From Verrucomicrobiaceae bacterium (GTDB lineage: Bacteria > Verrucomicrobiota > Verrucomicrobiia > Verrucomicrobiales > Verrucomicrobiaceae), in the NCBI GenBank assembly GCA_019694165.1, contig JAIBCL010000029.1:1-64000 (forward strand): a DNA stretch of 64,000 bases, in the 5' to 3' direction. The position numbers and the translations under genes are program-made. Under the pieces are notes generated by a model. That model did not search any database and had not been told where the DNA came from. It saw nothing but the letters and a program-made list of their open reading frames with translations. How positions within the stretch are numbered: position 1 is the stretch's first letter; each line of letters opens with the position of its first letter. Positions 43,219 through 51,308 of this stretch are shown here, in pieces.

Positions 43219-44262
43219 TCAGCACCAATGCGCGCCGATGGCCTCGACATGCACGGCATACAGACTGCGGCTGGCGGTCATGAAGAGACGATTGCGGCGC
43301 GGCCCGCCGAAGCAGACGTTGCTGCACACTTCGGGCAGCACGATCTGGCCGATGCGTTTGCCCTCGGGCGAGAATATCTGCACGCCATCATAGCCTTCGC
43401 CCACCCAGCCGGAGCCGGCCCAGATGTTGCCGTCCTTGTCGCAGCGGATGCCGTCAGCGAGTCCGGCGACCTCCTTGCCATTGAGGTCCATCTTCATCGA
43501 GGCGAACTCGCGGCCATTCTTCAGCTTCGCGCCGTCGATGTCCCACACCTTGATGTTCTTCGGCGCTTCGGGGTAATGCGTCGCGCCCGTGTCGGCCACA
43601 TACACCTTCTTGTAGTCGGGCGAGAAGCAGAGGCCGTTGGGCTTGAAGATTTCGTCCGTGACCTTCTCCACCTTGCCACTCGGATCGATGCGATAGACCG
43701 CCTCCTTGAGCTGGAGGTCACCCTTGTTGCCCTCGTAGTTGCCGAGGCTGCCGTAACCAGGATCGGTGAACCACACGCTGCCATCGGGATGCACCGCGCC
43801 ATCGTTGGGTGCGTTGAAGGGCTTTCCGTCAAACTTGTCCGCCAGCACGGTGAGGGTGCTGGCGGCCTCGTAGCGCACGACGCGGCGGTTGCCGTGCTCG
43901 AAGGAAATCTGCCGACCTTCACGGTCAAAGGTGTTGCCGTTGCTGTGGCCGGCGGGCTTGTGGATCGTCGTGACCTCGCCGTCGTCCTGCAGCCAGCGAT
44001 GCTGCACGTTGTTCGGGATGTCGCTCCACACGAGGTATTGTCCCCAACCGCTCCATGCAGGCCCCTCCGCCCAATACATCCCGGTGTGCAGCCGCTCGAT
44101 GGGCGCGGAGCCGATCTTGTATTTCTCGAATGCCTTATCGAGCGCGATAACGTCTGGCTCGGGATAACGCACGGGCGGCGCGCCGGAGCCGTAGTCGCGT
44201 GCGAACAGTGGCGCAGCAGCGAGTGAACCGATGGAGGTGAGGAAGGAACGACGAGTGTGCAT
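43219..44262 (-). CDS. SMP-30/gluconolactonase-type lactonase with Tat signal
   Basis: This 347-residue protein begins with a twin-arginine signal (HTRRSFLTSIGSLAAAPLFA). The six-bladed propeller signatures of the SMP-30/gluconolactonase family are present: WAEGPAWSGWGQYLVWSDI with the metal-binding Glu, APNDGAVHPDGSVWFTDPG with the key Asn-Asp, PNGLCFSPDYKKVYVAD and DGIRCDKDGNIWAG. It hydrolyses sugar lactones to aldonic acids, here outside the cytoplasm. It lies 33 bp from the dehydrogenase gene upstream and leads into the remnant transporter, consistent with making the acid that is then imported. Confidence 0.92.
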   Translation of the reverse strand: MHTRRSFLTSIGSLAAAPLFARDYGSGAPPVRYPEPDVIALDKAFEKYKIGSAPIERLHTGMYWAEGPAWSGWGQYLVWSDIPNNVQHRWLQDDGEVTTIHKPAGHSNGNTFDREGRQISFEHGNRRVVRYEAASTLTVLADKFDGKPFNAPNDGAVHPDGSVWFTDPGYGSLGNYEGNKGDLQLKEAVYRIDPSGKVEKVTDEIFKPNGLCFSPDYKKVYVADTGATHYPEAPKNIKVWDIDGAKLKNGREFASMKMDLNGKEVAGLADGIRCDKDGNIWAGSGWVGEGYDGVQIFSPEGKRIGQIVLPEVCSNVCFGGPRRNRLFMTASRSLYAVHVEAIGAHWC

Positions 44263-44295
44263 GGTGTGATGGATGGTTGGCGTGGTGGAATGAAA

Positions 44296-45273
44296 TCACT
44301 TCGCGGCGCTCACGCCGTTGACGATGTTTGGCAGCGGTTCGCCGCGCACGGCCATGAGCGCGATGCGTGCGGCGGTCTCTCGCAGCGTCTTCACCGCAGG
44401 CGGGCTCGCGGAGGCGATGTGCGCGGCGAGGATGACGTTGGGCATCGTGCGGATCGGATGATCCGCCGGGATGGGCTCTGGATCGAAGACATCGAGCGCG
44501 GCTCCGGCGAGATGTCCCGATTGCAGCGCCTCGGTGACGGCCGTGCTGTCCGTGAGATCGCCACGGCCTACGTTGATGAAAATGGAGCCGGGTTTCATCT
44601 TCGCGAAGGCCGCTGCATTGAACATCTGCTTCGTCTTCGCGTTCGAGGGACAGTGCGGAGAGACGATGTCGCTCTGCGCGAGCAGTTCATCGAACGATGA
44701 GGCCGCCACGGCACCTGCTTTGGCGATCTCATCCGCTGCTACGACGGGATCAAAGACCAGCACGCGGGCCTTGAAGGCCAGCAGGCGTTTCACCACCTCG
44801 CGCCCGATGCGACCAAAGCCGATGATACCGATCGTGAGATGCTTCAGCGATGACATCGCGGTCAGCGGCGTGGCGAGGCCCCATTTGCCAGCGCGAATGT
44901 CGAGCGCGTTCGGCACCACCTGCCGCGTGATGGCGAGGATGAAGGCCAGCGTGTGATCCGCCACTTCATCGATGCAGTAGTCCGGGATGTTGCACACCGG
45001 AATGCCGCGCTCGCGCGCCGCAGCACCGTCCACATTGTCGTAGCCGATGCCGTAGCGCACGATGGCCTTCGCCTTCGTCATCGCGTTGACCACCTCGGCA
45101 TTCACCGGCGCGAACTGCGCGATGACGGCGTCGGCATGGCGAACGAGATCGGCAATCTCCGCGGGAGGACGCTTCTCTTTGAGCGAGACGATCTCAACGC
45201 CTGCAGGCCGGAGGATCGCTTCCTCCAGGCTGAGATCGGGAAAGGTGTAGTCAGTGATGGCAATGGTGGGCAT
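44296..45273 (-). CDS. D-2-hydroxyacid dehydrogenase family protein
   Basis: Start at ATG 45273 (MPTIAITDYTFPD); the longer upstream frame runs into the neighbour's 3' end. The protein has 325 residues. The cofactor motif is IGIIGFGRIGREVVKRL; the catalytic Arg is in INVGRGDLTD, followed by Glu in DVFDPEPIP and His in VILAAHIAS. It interconverts 2-hydroxy and 2-oxo acids (glyoxylate/hydroxypyruvate reductase or phosphoglycerate dehydrogenase relatives) with NAD(P)H. No ACT domain is present, so it is not a classic SerA. In this locus it could act on a hydroxyacid product of sugar-acid breakdown. Confidence 0.92.
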   Translation of the reverse strand: MPTIAITDYTFPDLSLEEAILRPAGVEIVSLKEKRPPAEIADLVRHADAVIAQFAPVNAEVVNAMTKAKAIVRYGIGYDNVDGAAARERGIPVCNIPDYCIDEVADHTLAFILAITRQVVPNALDIRAGKWGLATPLTAMSSLKHLTIGIIGFGRIGREVVKRLLAFKARVLVFDPVVAADEIAKAGAVAASSFDELLAQSDIVSPHCPSNAKTKQMFNAAAFAKMKPGSIFINVGRGDLTDSTAVTEALQSGHLAGAALDVFDPEPIPADHPIRTMPNVILAAHIASASPPAVKTLRETAARIALMAVRGEPLPNIVNGVSAAK

Positions 45274-45299
45274 GGCTGTGTTCAGGATGGGAAAAGGGT

Positions 45300-46190
45300 T
45301 CACTCTCCGAGCGCACGGACGGTGGTGAGGGATTTGATGAGGCTGTGGTCGGCCCACTTCCAGACGACCTTCTTGTCGCGGGTGACCTCGAAGGCGTGCG
45401 CGCCCTTGCCTTCCTGCCCGCGGATGAAATTGCCGACGAGATAGTTGCCGTTCTTGAGCTGCTGCACGCTGGAGACCCAAGTGATGTTCAGCTCGGGCGC
45501 GTCCTCCGCCTTGAATTCCCACGCGATCTGCTTGTCCGGCGTGACCTCGATCAAACGCTTTTGCGTGCCGCAGCAAATCAACGTGTTGCCATTGGCAAGG
45601 CGCTGCGCTTCACCCGTGTTCGTGACACCGGTGTATTCCCACACCACCTTTCCCTGCGGATCGACTTCGCGCACCGCGCCCTCGCCTTCATGAGCGGCGA
45701 GGATATTACCGTTCGCCAGCTTGTGAACGTTGCGCACCTGAAGGTGAGTTCCTTCAATGTTCGTTTGCAGCGGCGTGACATGCACGATCTCACCCTTCGG
45801 ATTCACTTCGACAGCCTGACACGGCCCCTGTTCTGCGACTAACGTGTTGCCATTCGCGAGCCGCTCGCATCCGAAGACCTGATGCGACTTGCTCACGTAG
45901 TCGAACACCGTCTCGCCGCGCGAAGTAATCTCACGCACCCCCGTGGGCTGCCCACCGTAGCCGAAGAGGATGTTCCCATTCGGCAACGCCTGGAAGATCA
46001 CCGTGGTGCTCGGCGGCTTGAACTCCCACACGAGCTTGCCATCGCCATCGAGTTCGATGAAGCGATTCGGCCCTTTGCCGTATTCGGTGAAAAGCAGTCT
46101 GCGTTTCGCGGGCGCGTCAGCGGCGGAGACGAGCGCGCTGAATGACAGAGCCAAGGCGAGAAGAGAAAGGATGCGTCGGGTGATGTTCAT
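45300..46190 (-). CDS. Secreted PQQ-like beta-propeller protein
   Basis: Start at ATG 46190, which opens a signal peptide (MNITRRILSLLALALSFSALVSAAD). The 296-residue protein has a repeating blade pattern with a turn such as LPNGNIL or LANGNTL, seen about six times, each followed by a strand ending in EV or EI and a D-x-x-G-K-V-V-W-E-Y type motif. This is a propeller like those of PQQ-binding or arylsulfotransferase-like proteins, but no catalytic residues stand out. It is probably a periplasmic binding or scaffold protein. It sits between a sulfatase and a dehydrogenase gene on the same strand. Confidence 0.83.
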   Translation of the reverse strand: MNITRRILSLLALALSFSALVSAADAPAKRRLLFTEYGKGPNRFIELDGDGKLVWEFKPPSTTVIFQALPNGNILFGYGGQPTGVREITSRGETVFDYVSKSHQVFGCERLANGNTLVAEQGPCQAVEVNPKGEIVHVTPLQTNIEGTHLQVRNVHKLANGNILAAHEGEGAVREVDPQGKVVWEYTGVTNTGEAQRLANGNTLICCGTQKRLIEVTPDKQIAWEFKAEDAPELNITWVSSVQQLKNGNYLVGNFIRGQEGKGAHAFEVTRDKKVVWKWADHSLIKSLTTVRALGE

Positions 46191-46228
46191 GGTTGCATAG
46201 GTTGGTTGGACTTCATGGTTGCGGAGAA

Positions 46229-47752
46229 TCAGCGCGCTGCTTTCGGCAGGTGCGGCAGCAGTTTGTTGAAGAGGCTCTGCTGCTCTTTGAGCGCGGCGAG
46301 GTGATCCGGCTTGCTGACAAGATTCTCGCGTTCGAGCGGATCGGTCTCGTAGTCGTAAAGTTCGATGGACTCGACTTGATCCGTGATGCGCGGCGTGTCG
46401 CTGCTGAGGTCGGCACGACGCCACTCGATGTAGCGATAGCGCGGCGTGCGCAGCGTCCAGCCCATCAGGCCATTCTTGGCAGCTCCCGGAGACATCTGGC
46501 TGATCGCGGCCTCATGCAGTTTGTCCTTCTCGCCACGCATGAGCGGCACCAGGCTTTTGCCCTCGACATGTCGCGGCACGGGCAGGCCGGCGAGATCGCA
46601 GAGCGTGGGATAGATGTCGAGAAACTCGACGAGCGAGGTGACGCGCGGCACCTGCTTTTGATCCGGCGTGGTGATGATGAGCGGCGCGCGGGTTGCATCC
46701 TCGTAGTTGGTCACTTTACCCCAATGACCATGCTCGCCGAGATGCCATCCGTGATCGCCCCAGAGGCAGACGATGGTCTGTTTGGCGACACCCGCTTCCT
46801 CCAGCGTCTTCATCAACAAGCCCACCTGCGCGTCGATGTAGGAGACACAGGCCGCGTAGCCGTGAATGAGTTCGCGTTGCAGCGGTTCGGGGATCGCCCC
46901 GGTCTTCGGCACATCGGAATAGGCGCGCAGTTCGCCCGAATTGCTGTAAAACGCGGGGTCGTGCGGGCTTCCGACGGGCATCGTTTGAAAGGAAGCGAGC
47001 GGCAGCTTTGCCCGGTCATAGAGATCCCAATACTTCTTCGGTGCGATGAACGGCAGATGCGGCTTCACAAAACCGACGGCGAGAAAGTAAGGCTGAGTCT
47101 GCTGCGCGAACTCGCGAATGCGTTTCGCGGCAGTGAAAGCCACGCCGCCATCGTGATAGGCATTGTCAGCGATGTCGCAGCCTTCGGTCGCTGGCCCGGA
47201 GGCAGGCTTGCCCTGTGCGGCAAGCTCGGCCAACCGCGATTTGGTCGCCGGGTCCTGATAGCCGCCCGGTGCAGGCTTTTCACCCGGAGCCATCTCCCAC
47301 GGGCCATAGGGCACGCTCCACGAAGCGCGGTCGTGTCCCGCATCCACGGTGCGGCCATCGAAGACCTTATGAAGCGGATGCGTGATGTAGCCATGATTCC
47401 TGAACTGCTGCGGCAGCGTGACGAGATCAGGAAAGCGTGTGCGCAGCAGGTCCTGCGGTTGGGCCGGATTGAAGAACACGCGCGTCGAGTCGGGCCGCAG
47501 CCCCGTGAGAACACTCATGCGCGACGGCGCGCAGAATGACACCTGGCAGTAGCTCGCGGTGAACAGCGCCCCGCGCGCTGCAAGGCGGTCGATGTTTGGC
47601 GACTTGATCCACGATGCGCCATAACAGCCGAGCAACGGCTTCAGGTCATCGATGGCGATGAACAGGACGTTGGGCTTCCGCTTCGGCGCATCGGCAGCCA
47701 CCGCTGAACAAGCCAGCACTGCGAAAGAGAGAAACCATGAAAGCGCTCTCAC
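46229..47752 (-). CDS. Secreted sulfatase, iduronate-2-sulfatase type (A)
   Basis: I choose the GTG at 47752 as start: it overlaps the upstream sulfatase stop as GTGA and opens a signal peptide (MRALSWFLSFAVLACSAVAA when read as Met). No ATG fits. The protein has 507 residues. Metal ligands are in NVLFIAIDDLKPLLGCYG; the formylglycine site is C-A-P-S-R at about residue 74 in SYCQVSFCAPSRMSVLTGLRPDSTRVF, very close in style to human iduronate-2-sulfatase (S1_7 type). It removes sulfate esters from polysaccharide fragments. Translational coupling with the next sulfatase suggests they act on the same polymer. Confidence 0.91.
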   Translation of the reverse strand: MRALSWFLSFAVLACSAVAADAPKRKPNVLFIAIDDLKPLLGCYGASWIKSPNIDRLAARGALFTASYCQVSFCAPSRMSVLTGLRPDSTRVFFNPAQPQDLLRTRFPDLVTLPQQFRNHGYITHPLHKVFDGRTVDAGHDRASWSVPYGPWEMAPGEKPAPGGYQDPATKSRLAELAAQGKPASGPATEGCDIADNAYHDGGVAFTAAKRIREFAQQTQPYFLAVGFVKPHLPFIAPKKYWDLYDRAKLPLASFQTMPVGSPHDPAFYSNSGELRAYSDVPKTGAIPEPLQRELIHGYAACVSYIDAQVGLLMKTLEEAGVAKQTIVCLWGDHGWHLGEHGHWGKVTNYEDATRAPLIITTPDQKQVPRVTSLVEFLDIYPTLCDLAGLPVPRHVEGKSLVPLMRGEKDKLHEAAISQMSPGAAKNGLMGWTLRTPRYRYIEWRRADLSSDTPRITDQVESIELYDYETDPLERENLVSKPDHLAALKEQQSLFNKLLPHLPKAAR

Positions 47753-49215
47753 GGACGTCCTCCTTTCGTGATCTTCCGAAGTTGCTCCGCAAGCGCGGGG
47801 ATCTGTGCAGCGGCTTCGACGGTGCCGACGAGGTTCACCGTTTCGAGCGGATCGGTTTGATCGTCGTAGAGTTCCTGCGCGACGATGAGGCCAGACTTGA
47901 AATAACGCCACTCGTGGTAGCTCCAGCGGTCGGTCTTGAGAGCGTAGCCCATCACCTGCGGCAGTGCCTGCGGTCCGCCACCCCAGTAGAGCGCGGGGCG
48001 TGGATGCTGCGTGAGCGCGGTGGTCTTCACCGTGGCGCTGGCGTCCTTCAATACAGGCACGAGGCTGGTGCCATCGAGTTTTGGCGGATTTCGCAGGCCA
48101 CAGATTTCAGTGAGCGTGGGAAAGATGTCGATCAACTCGCTGATGGCGCTCGTCTTCGCACCACTGCTGCCAATGCCGGGCGCGCTGATGATGAGCGGCA
48201 CGCGCGCGTCCCAGCCGAACAAGGTCATCTTTCCCCAGCAGTCGTGCTCGCCGAGTTCAAAGCCGTTGTCACCGATGATGACGACAATGGTGTTGTCGCG
48301 GATCTTTAGTTCATCGAGCGCATCCAGCACGCGACCAAACTGCGCGTCGGCAAAACTCATCGCCGCATAGTAGCCGTGGCGGATCTCGCGCTTTGCCTCC
48401 TCATCAAGCGTGCGGCGTTGACTTGGTTCGCCGAGGATTTCGTGGTTCGCGTGAAAGGCGATCTCAGGCGCGTTGCGAGGCCGTGCGGGTGTCTCGATGG
48501 CTGGGATATCCTCGCGGCGATACATGTCCCAGTAGCGCTTCGGCACCTTGTAAGGCGTGTGCGGCTTGAAGAGGCCCAGCGCGAGAAAGAACGGCTCTGG
48601 CTTCTTCGCGAGCGCACGCAGCTCGGTGATCGCGAGACTGGCGGACACGGCGTCAAAGCAAGCATCGTCTGCCACATCGCGATTCTCGCAGAGCAGATCC
48701 TTCGCAAGATTCGGTGGCACAGGTGCACCATTCGGAAGCGCAAACTCATCCTTCGTTTTGCCGCCCGTGCGTCGGTCCGGCACGCTCAGCGTTTTGAAGT
48801 CCGCTTCCTTGCCATAGCCGCCGAGCACCTTGCCGATGCTCATGGTCGTGTAGCCATGCTGCATGAACCACTGCGGCATCGTGACTGCATCGGGATGCAG
48901 GTCGTAAAGATACTTCGTCATGCTCCAGATGCCGAGCGAGTCCGGCCTGCGCCCGCTCATAAACGAAGCACGCGAAGGCCCGCAAATCGGCTGCTGGCAG
49001 AAGTTCCGCGTGAACACCGTGCCGCGCGCGGCCAGCCGGTCGAGGTTAGGCGACTTCGCCACGGGATCGCCGTAGCAACCCAGGCGGTTGTTCAGATCAT
49101 CGAAGACAACGAAGAGAACATTGGGCTTCTTCGACGGCGCAGCAGCGGCTGGCGTGTGTGCAAACGCCAACGCGACGGGAACAAGCGTGAGAATGAAGAT
49201 CGAACCTCTTGTCAT
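47749..49215 (-). CDS. Secreted sulfatase, iduronate-2-sulfatase type (B)
   Basis: Start at ATG 49215, giving a signal peptide (MTRGSIFILTLVPVALAFAHTPAAAA) and 488 residues. The active site is similar to its neighbour's: NVLFVVFDDLNNRLGCYG and NFCQQPICGPSRASFMSGRRPDS, with the C-G-P-S-R formylglycine motif at about 78. The catalytic/metal region VIIGDNGFELGEHDCWGK is intact. It is the first gene of the long - strand run; the small toxin-antitoxin pair starting at 49267 is divergent from it with only about 50 bp between starts, so promoters must overlap there. Confidence 0.92.
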   Translation of the reverse strand: MTRGSIFILTLVPVALAFAHTPAAAAPSKKPNVLFVVFDDLNNRLGCYGDPVAKSPNLDRLAARGTVFTRNFCQQPICGPSRASFMSGRRPDSLGIWSMTKYLYDLHPDAVTMPQWFMQHGYTTMSIGKVLGGYGKEADFKTLSVPDRRTGGKTKDEFALPNGAPVPPNLAKDLLCENRDVADDACFDAVSASLAITELRALAKKPEPFFLALGLFKPHTPYKVPKRYWDMYRREDIPAIETPARPRNAPEIAFHANHEILGEPSQRRTLDEEAKREIRHGYYAAMSFADAQFGRVLDALDELKIRDNTIVVIIGDNGFELGEHDCWGKMTLFGWDARVPLIISAPGIGSSGAKTSAISELIDIFPTLTEICGLRNPPKLDGTSLVPVLKDASATVKTTALTQHPRPALYWGGGPQALPQVMGYALKTDRWSYHEWRYFKSGLIVAQELYDDQTDPLETVNLVGTVEAAAQIPALAEQLRKITKGGRP

Positions 49216-49266
49216 GGCTGCAAAGGGTGGTTGGACTTCTTCGCGCCTCGGGATAGACTCCTGCTC

Positions 49267-49497
49267 ATGCCAACCTTCGAGCCCGTTCCGAAAAATTTGC
49301 GCGAGCAGATGACGAAGCGCCTTGCCTCCATGTCCGACCAGGATGTGGCTGCCTTGTATGAGCTGTGGTTGCTCAAAGAGAAGCTGGACGTGCGGCAACA
49401 GATGTCGGACCAGGCGGAGCAAGAGATGGCGGCGGGCACTTGGGATCGCCTGCCTGAGATCATCCGGGAATATCGCTCGCGGCAGAAGAGCGCATGA
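49267..49497 (+). CDS. Putative antitoxin partner of the PIN-domain gene
   Basis: This 76-residue protein from ATG 49267 is helical and charged (LREQMTKRLASMSDQDVAALYELWLLKEKLDVRQQM; WDRLPEIIREYRSRQ). Its stop overlaps the next start as ATGA, the usual layout of antitoxin-toxin pairs. I do not recognise a DNA-binding fold, so the assignment rests on position, size and the overlap with the PIN gene. Confidence 0.65.
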   Translation: MPTFEPVPKNLREQMTKRLASMSDQDVAALYELWLLKEKLDVRQQMSDQAEQEMAAGTWDRLPEIIREYRSRQKSA

Positions 49498-49919
49498 CCG
49501 TCTGCATCGACACCAATGTGCTCGTGCAAGCCCGTGCGAACAGCCATCCGTTCGGTGTGATACTCGATGGCTTCCTGTTTGGCATGATGAACTGGGCGGT
49601 GTCGAACCGGACGCTCACAGAATACGAAGAAATCATCTCCAGCAATGCAGGCCCGGCGGCGTGGGGCATGGTCGCGCGTTTCATCGAGCTGGTCGGCATG
49701 TCCGGAAACCTTGTGATGGTGAGTCCGCACTACCAGTTTCACATCATTGGCGACGATCCCGATGACAATGCGTTCACCGACTGCGCGATCGCCGCCCACG
49801 CGGACTTCGTCATCACTGAGGACCGTCACTTCGCCGCGCTGGCAGATGCCGGCTACAAGCCGCAACCGATCACTCCGCAGGAGTTTATCGACCGCTACCG
49901 TGGCATCCACGTTCCGTGA
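49494..49919 (+). CDS. PIN-domain protein, probable VapC-like toxin
   Basis: This 141-residue protein has the acidic PIN residues in order: Asp in VCIDTNVLVQAR (position 6), Glu in LTEYEEIIS, and Asp residues in DPDDNAFTDCAIAAHADFVITEDRHF. PIN domains of this kind (COG1569-like) are Mg-dependent RNases and act as toxins. The gene is coupled to the upstream small gene by an ATGA overlap. The pair is on the strand opposite the surrounding catabolic genes and looks like an insertion. Confidence 0.85.
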   Translation: MTVCIDTNVLVQARANSHPFGVILDGFLFGMMNWAVSNRTLTEYEEIISSNAGPAAWGMVARFIELVGMSGNLVMVSPHYQFHIIGDDPDDNAFTDCAIAAHADFVITEDRHFAALADAGYKPQPITPQEFIDRYRGIHVP

Positions 49920-49949
49920 TGGCGCGCCGAATGGGGAATGGCCACCCAT

Positions 49950-51281
49950 TCACACTTCCTCCAGCATGAGTTTTGCATCGCCGAAGGTCTTCGGGCGCAC
50001 GTCCATCTTGTCCATCATCGACATGAAGAGGCGGCAGAGTTGGCGCTCGGGCTTGTCTTTGTAGTCGAGTGTGCGTCCGCTTTTGAGACGACCGCCCGCG
50101 CCGCCGAGGACGATGACGGGAAGTTCGTCGTTGTTGTGCTTCGCGCCCACCATCATGCTGGAGCAGTGCATGAGCATGGTGTTGTCGAGCAGCGTGCGCT
50201 CGCCCTCGCGGATGCTGTCGAGCTTGCGTGCGATGTAGGCGACCTGCTGCATGAAGAGCTGGTTCACCTTGAGGTAGTCCTCGCCGTCGCTGTGCGAGAG
50301 CAGATGGTGGATCATGTAATCGATGCCGTGGCCGGGCTGCTGCACGCTGGGCAAATTCGGGAAACGCAGGGCGCTGTGGTCGTTGTTGAGCTTCAGCGTG
50401 GTGATGCGCGTGGTGTCGGTCTGGAAACCGAGCACGAGGATGTCGCACATGAGCTTCATGTGCTCAGCGATGTCCTGCGGGATGCCGTCGGCGGGGCGCT
50501 GCATGTTTGGTTTGTCGAGCGTGGGCCTCCAGCCTTGCAGTTCGCCGCGTTTGCCGGCGTTTTCGATGCGCTTTTCGACCTCGCGGACGCTGTCGAGATA
50601 CTCATCGAGCTTGCGCTGGTCACTCGCGCTGATGTCGCGGCGCAAGTCTTGTGCGTCGGCGAGCACGGCATCCAGCACACTCTTGTCGGCGGGCGAGGCG
50701 TCGTCTTTGAAGAGCCGATCAAAGGCCAGCGCGGGGTAAAGCTCCAGCGGCGTCGGCGTGGTCGGTGAACTCCACGAAATGTGTGAGCTGTAGAGCATCG
50801 AGTAGTTTTTGTGCACCGACGGATTCGACTTCTCACAGGCCAAAACGAGGCTCGGCACTTTCGTGGAGCGTCCGTAGGTCTGGGCGAGCAGTTGATCAAA
50901 GCTCGTGCCGCTGCGGATCTCGCCACCGCTCGCGATGGGAGCACCGGAGAGCATGTTGCCAGTCTGTGAAGAGTGAATGTTCCCTTTGCGAGCCTCTTCA
51001 TGATACAAACCGCGCACGAAGAGCAGTCGCTCGCGGAAATCCTTCAGCGGCTCCAGCACGCGGCCGAGTTCCATCGCCTTGCCGTCGCCCTTCGCCCACC
51101 ATTCCTTCGATTGGAAGCCATTGCCGGAGAAGGTCACGCAAAGACGCACGGGAGCCTCGCTCGCCGGTTTGTTCTTCTTCGGCTCATCGCCCCAAACATT
51201 GACGGATTCCAGCCAGGGTAAAGCCATGGTGACGCCAGTCCCGCGCAGGAAGGCTCGACGGTTGAATCGGTGGGTGTTCAT
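49950..51281 (-). CDS. DUF1552 protein with Tat signal (A)
   Basis: This 443-residue protein begins with a twin-arginine signal (NRRAFLRGTGVTMALPWLES). The DUF1552 pattern is clear: RLCVTFSGNGFQSKEWWAKGDGKAMELGRVLEPLKDFRERLLFVRGL, GNMLSGAPIASGG, TPLELYPALAFDRLF and LGGAGGRLKSGRTLDY. The family is exported and typical of Planctomycetes and Verrucomicrobia, nearly always near a DUF1592 diheme protein, possibly as its substrate-oxidising or partner subunit. The biochemical activity is unproven. It shares strand with the second DUF1552 gene just upstream (27 bp). Confidence 0.92.
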   Translation of the reverse strand: MNTHRFNRRAFLRGTGVTMALPWLESVNVWGDEPKKNKPASEAPVRLCVTFSGNGFQSKEWWAKGDGKAMELGRVLEPLKDFRERLLFVRGLYHEEARKGNIHSSQTGNMLSGAPIASGGEIRSGTSFDQLLAQTYGRSTKVPSLVLACEKSNPSVHKNYSMLYSSHISWSSPTTPTPLELYPALAFDRLFKDDASPADKSVLDAVLADAQDLRRDISASDQRKLDEYLDSVREVEKRIENAGKRGELQGWRPTLDKPNMQRPADGIPQDIAEHMKLMCDILVLGFQTDTTRITTLKLNNDHSALRFPNLPSVQQPGHGIDYMIHHLLSHSDGEDYLKVNQLFMQQVAYIARKLDSIREGERTLLDNTMLMHCSSMMVGAKHNNDELPVIVLGGAGGRLKSGRTLDYKDKPERQLCRLFMSMMDKMDVRPKTFGDAKLMLEEV

Positions 51282-51308
51282 GATGATGCGGTTTGGCTAA
51301 GAGTGAAA

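Noticed and set aside
49929..49951. Hairpin GAATGGG...CCCATTC as a bidirectional terminator between convergent genes
   Set aside because: The stem is only 7 bp, it overlaps a stop codon, and no T tract follows on either strand.
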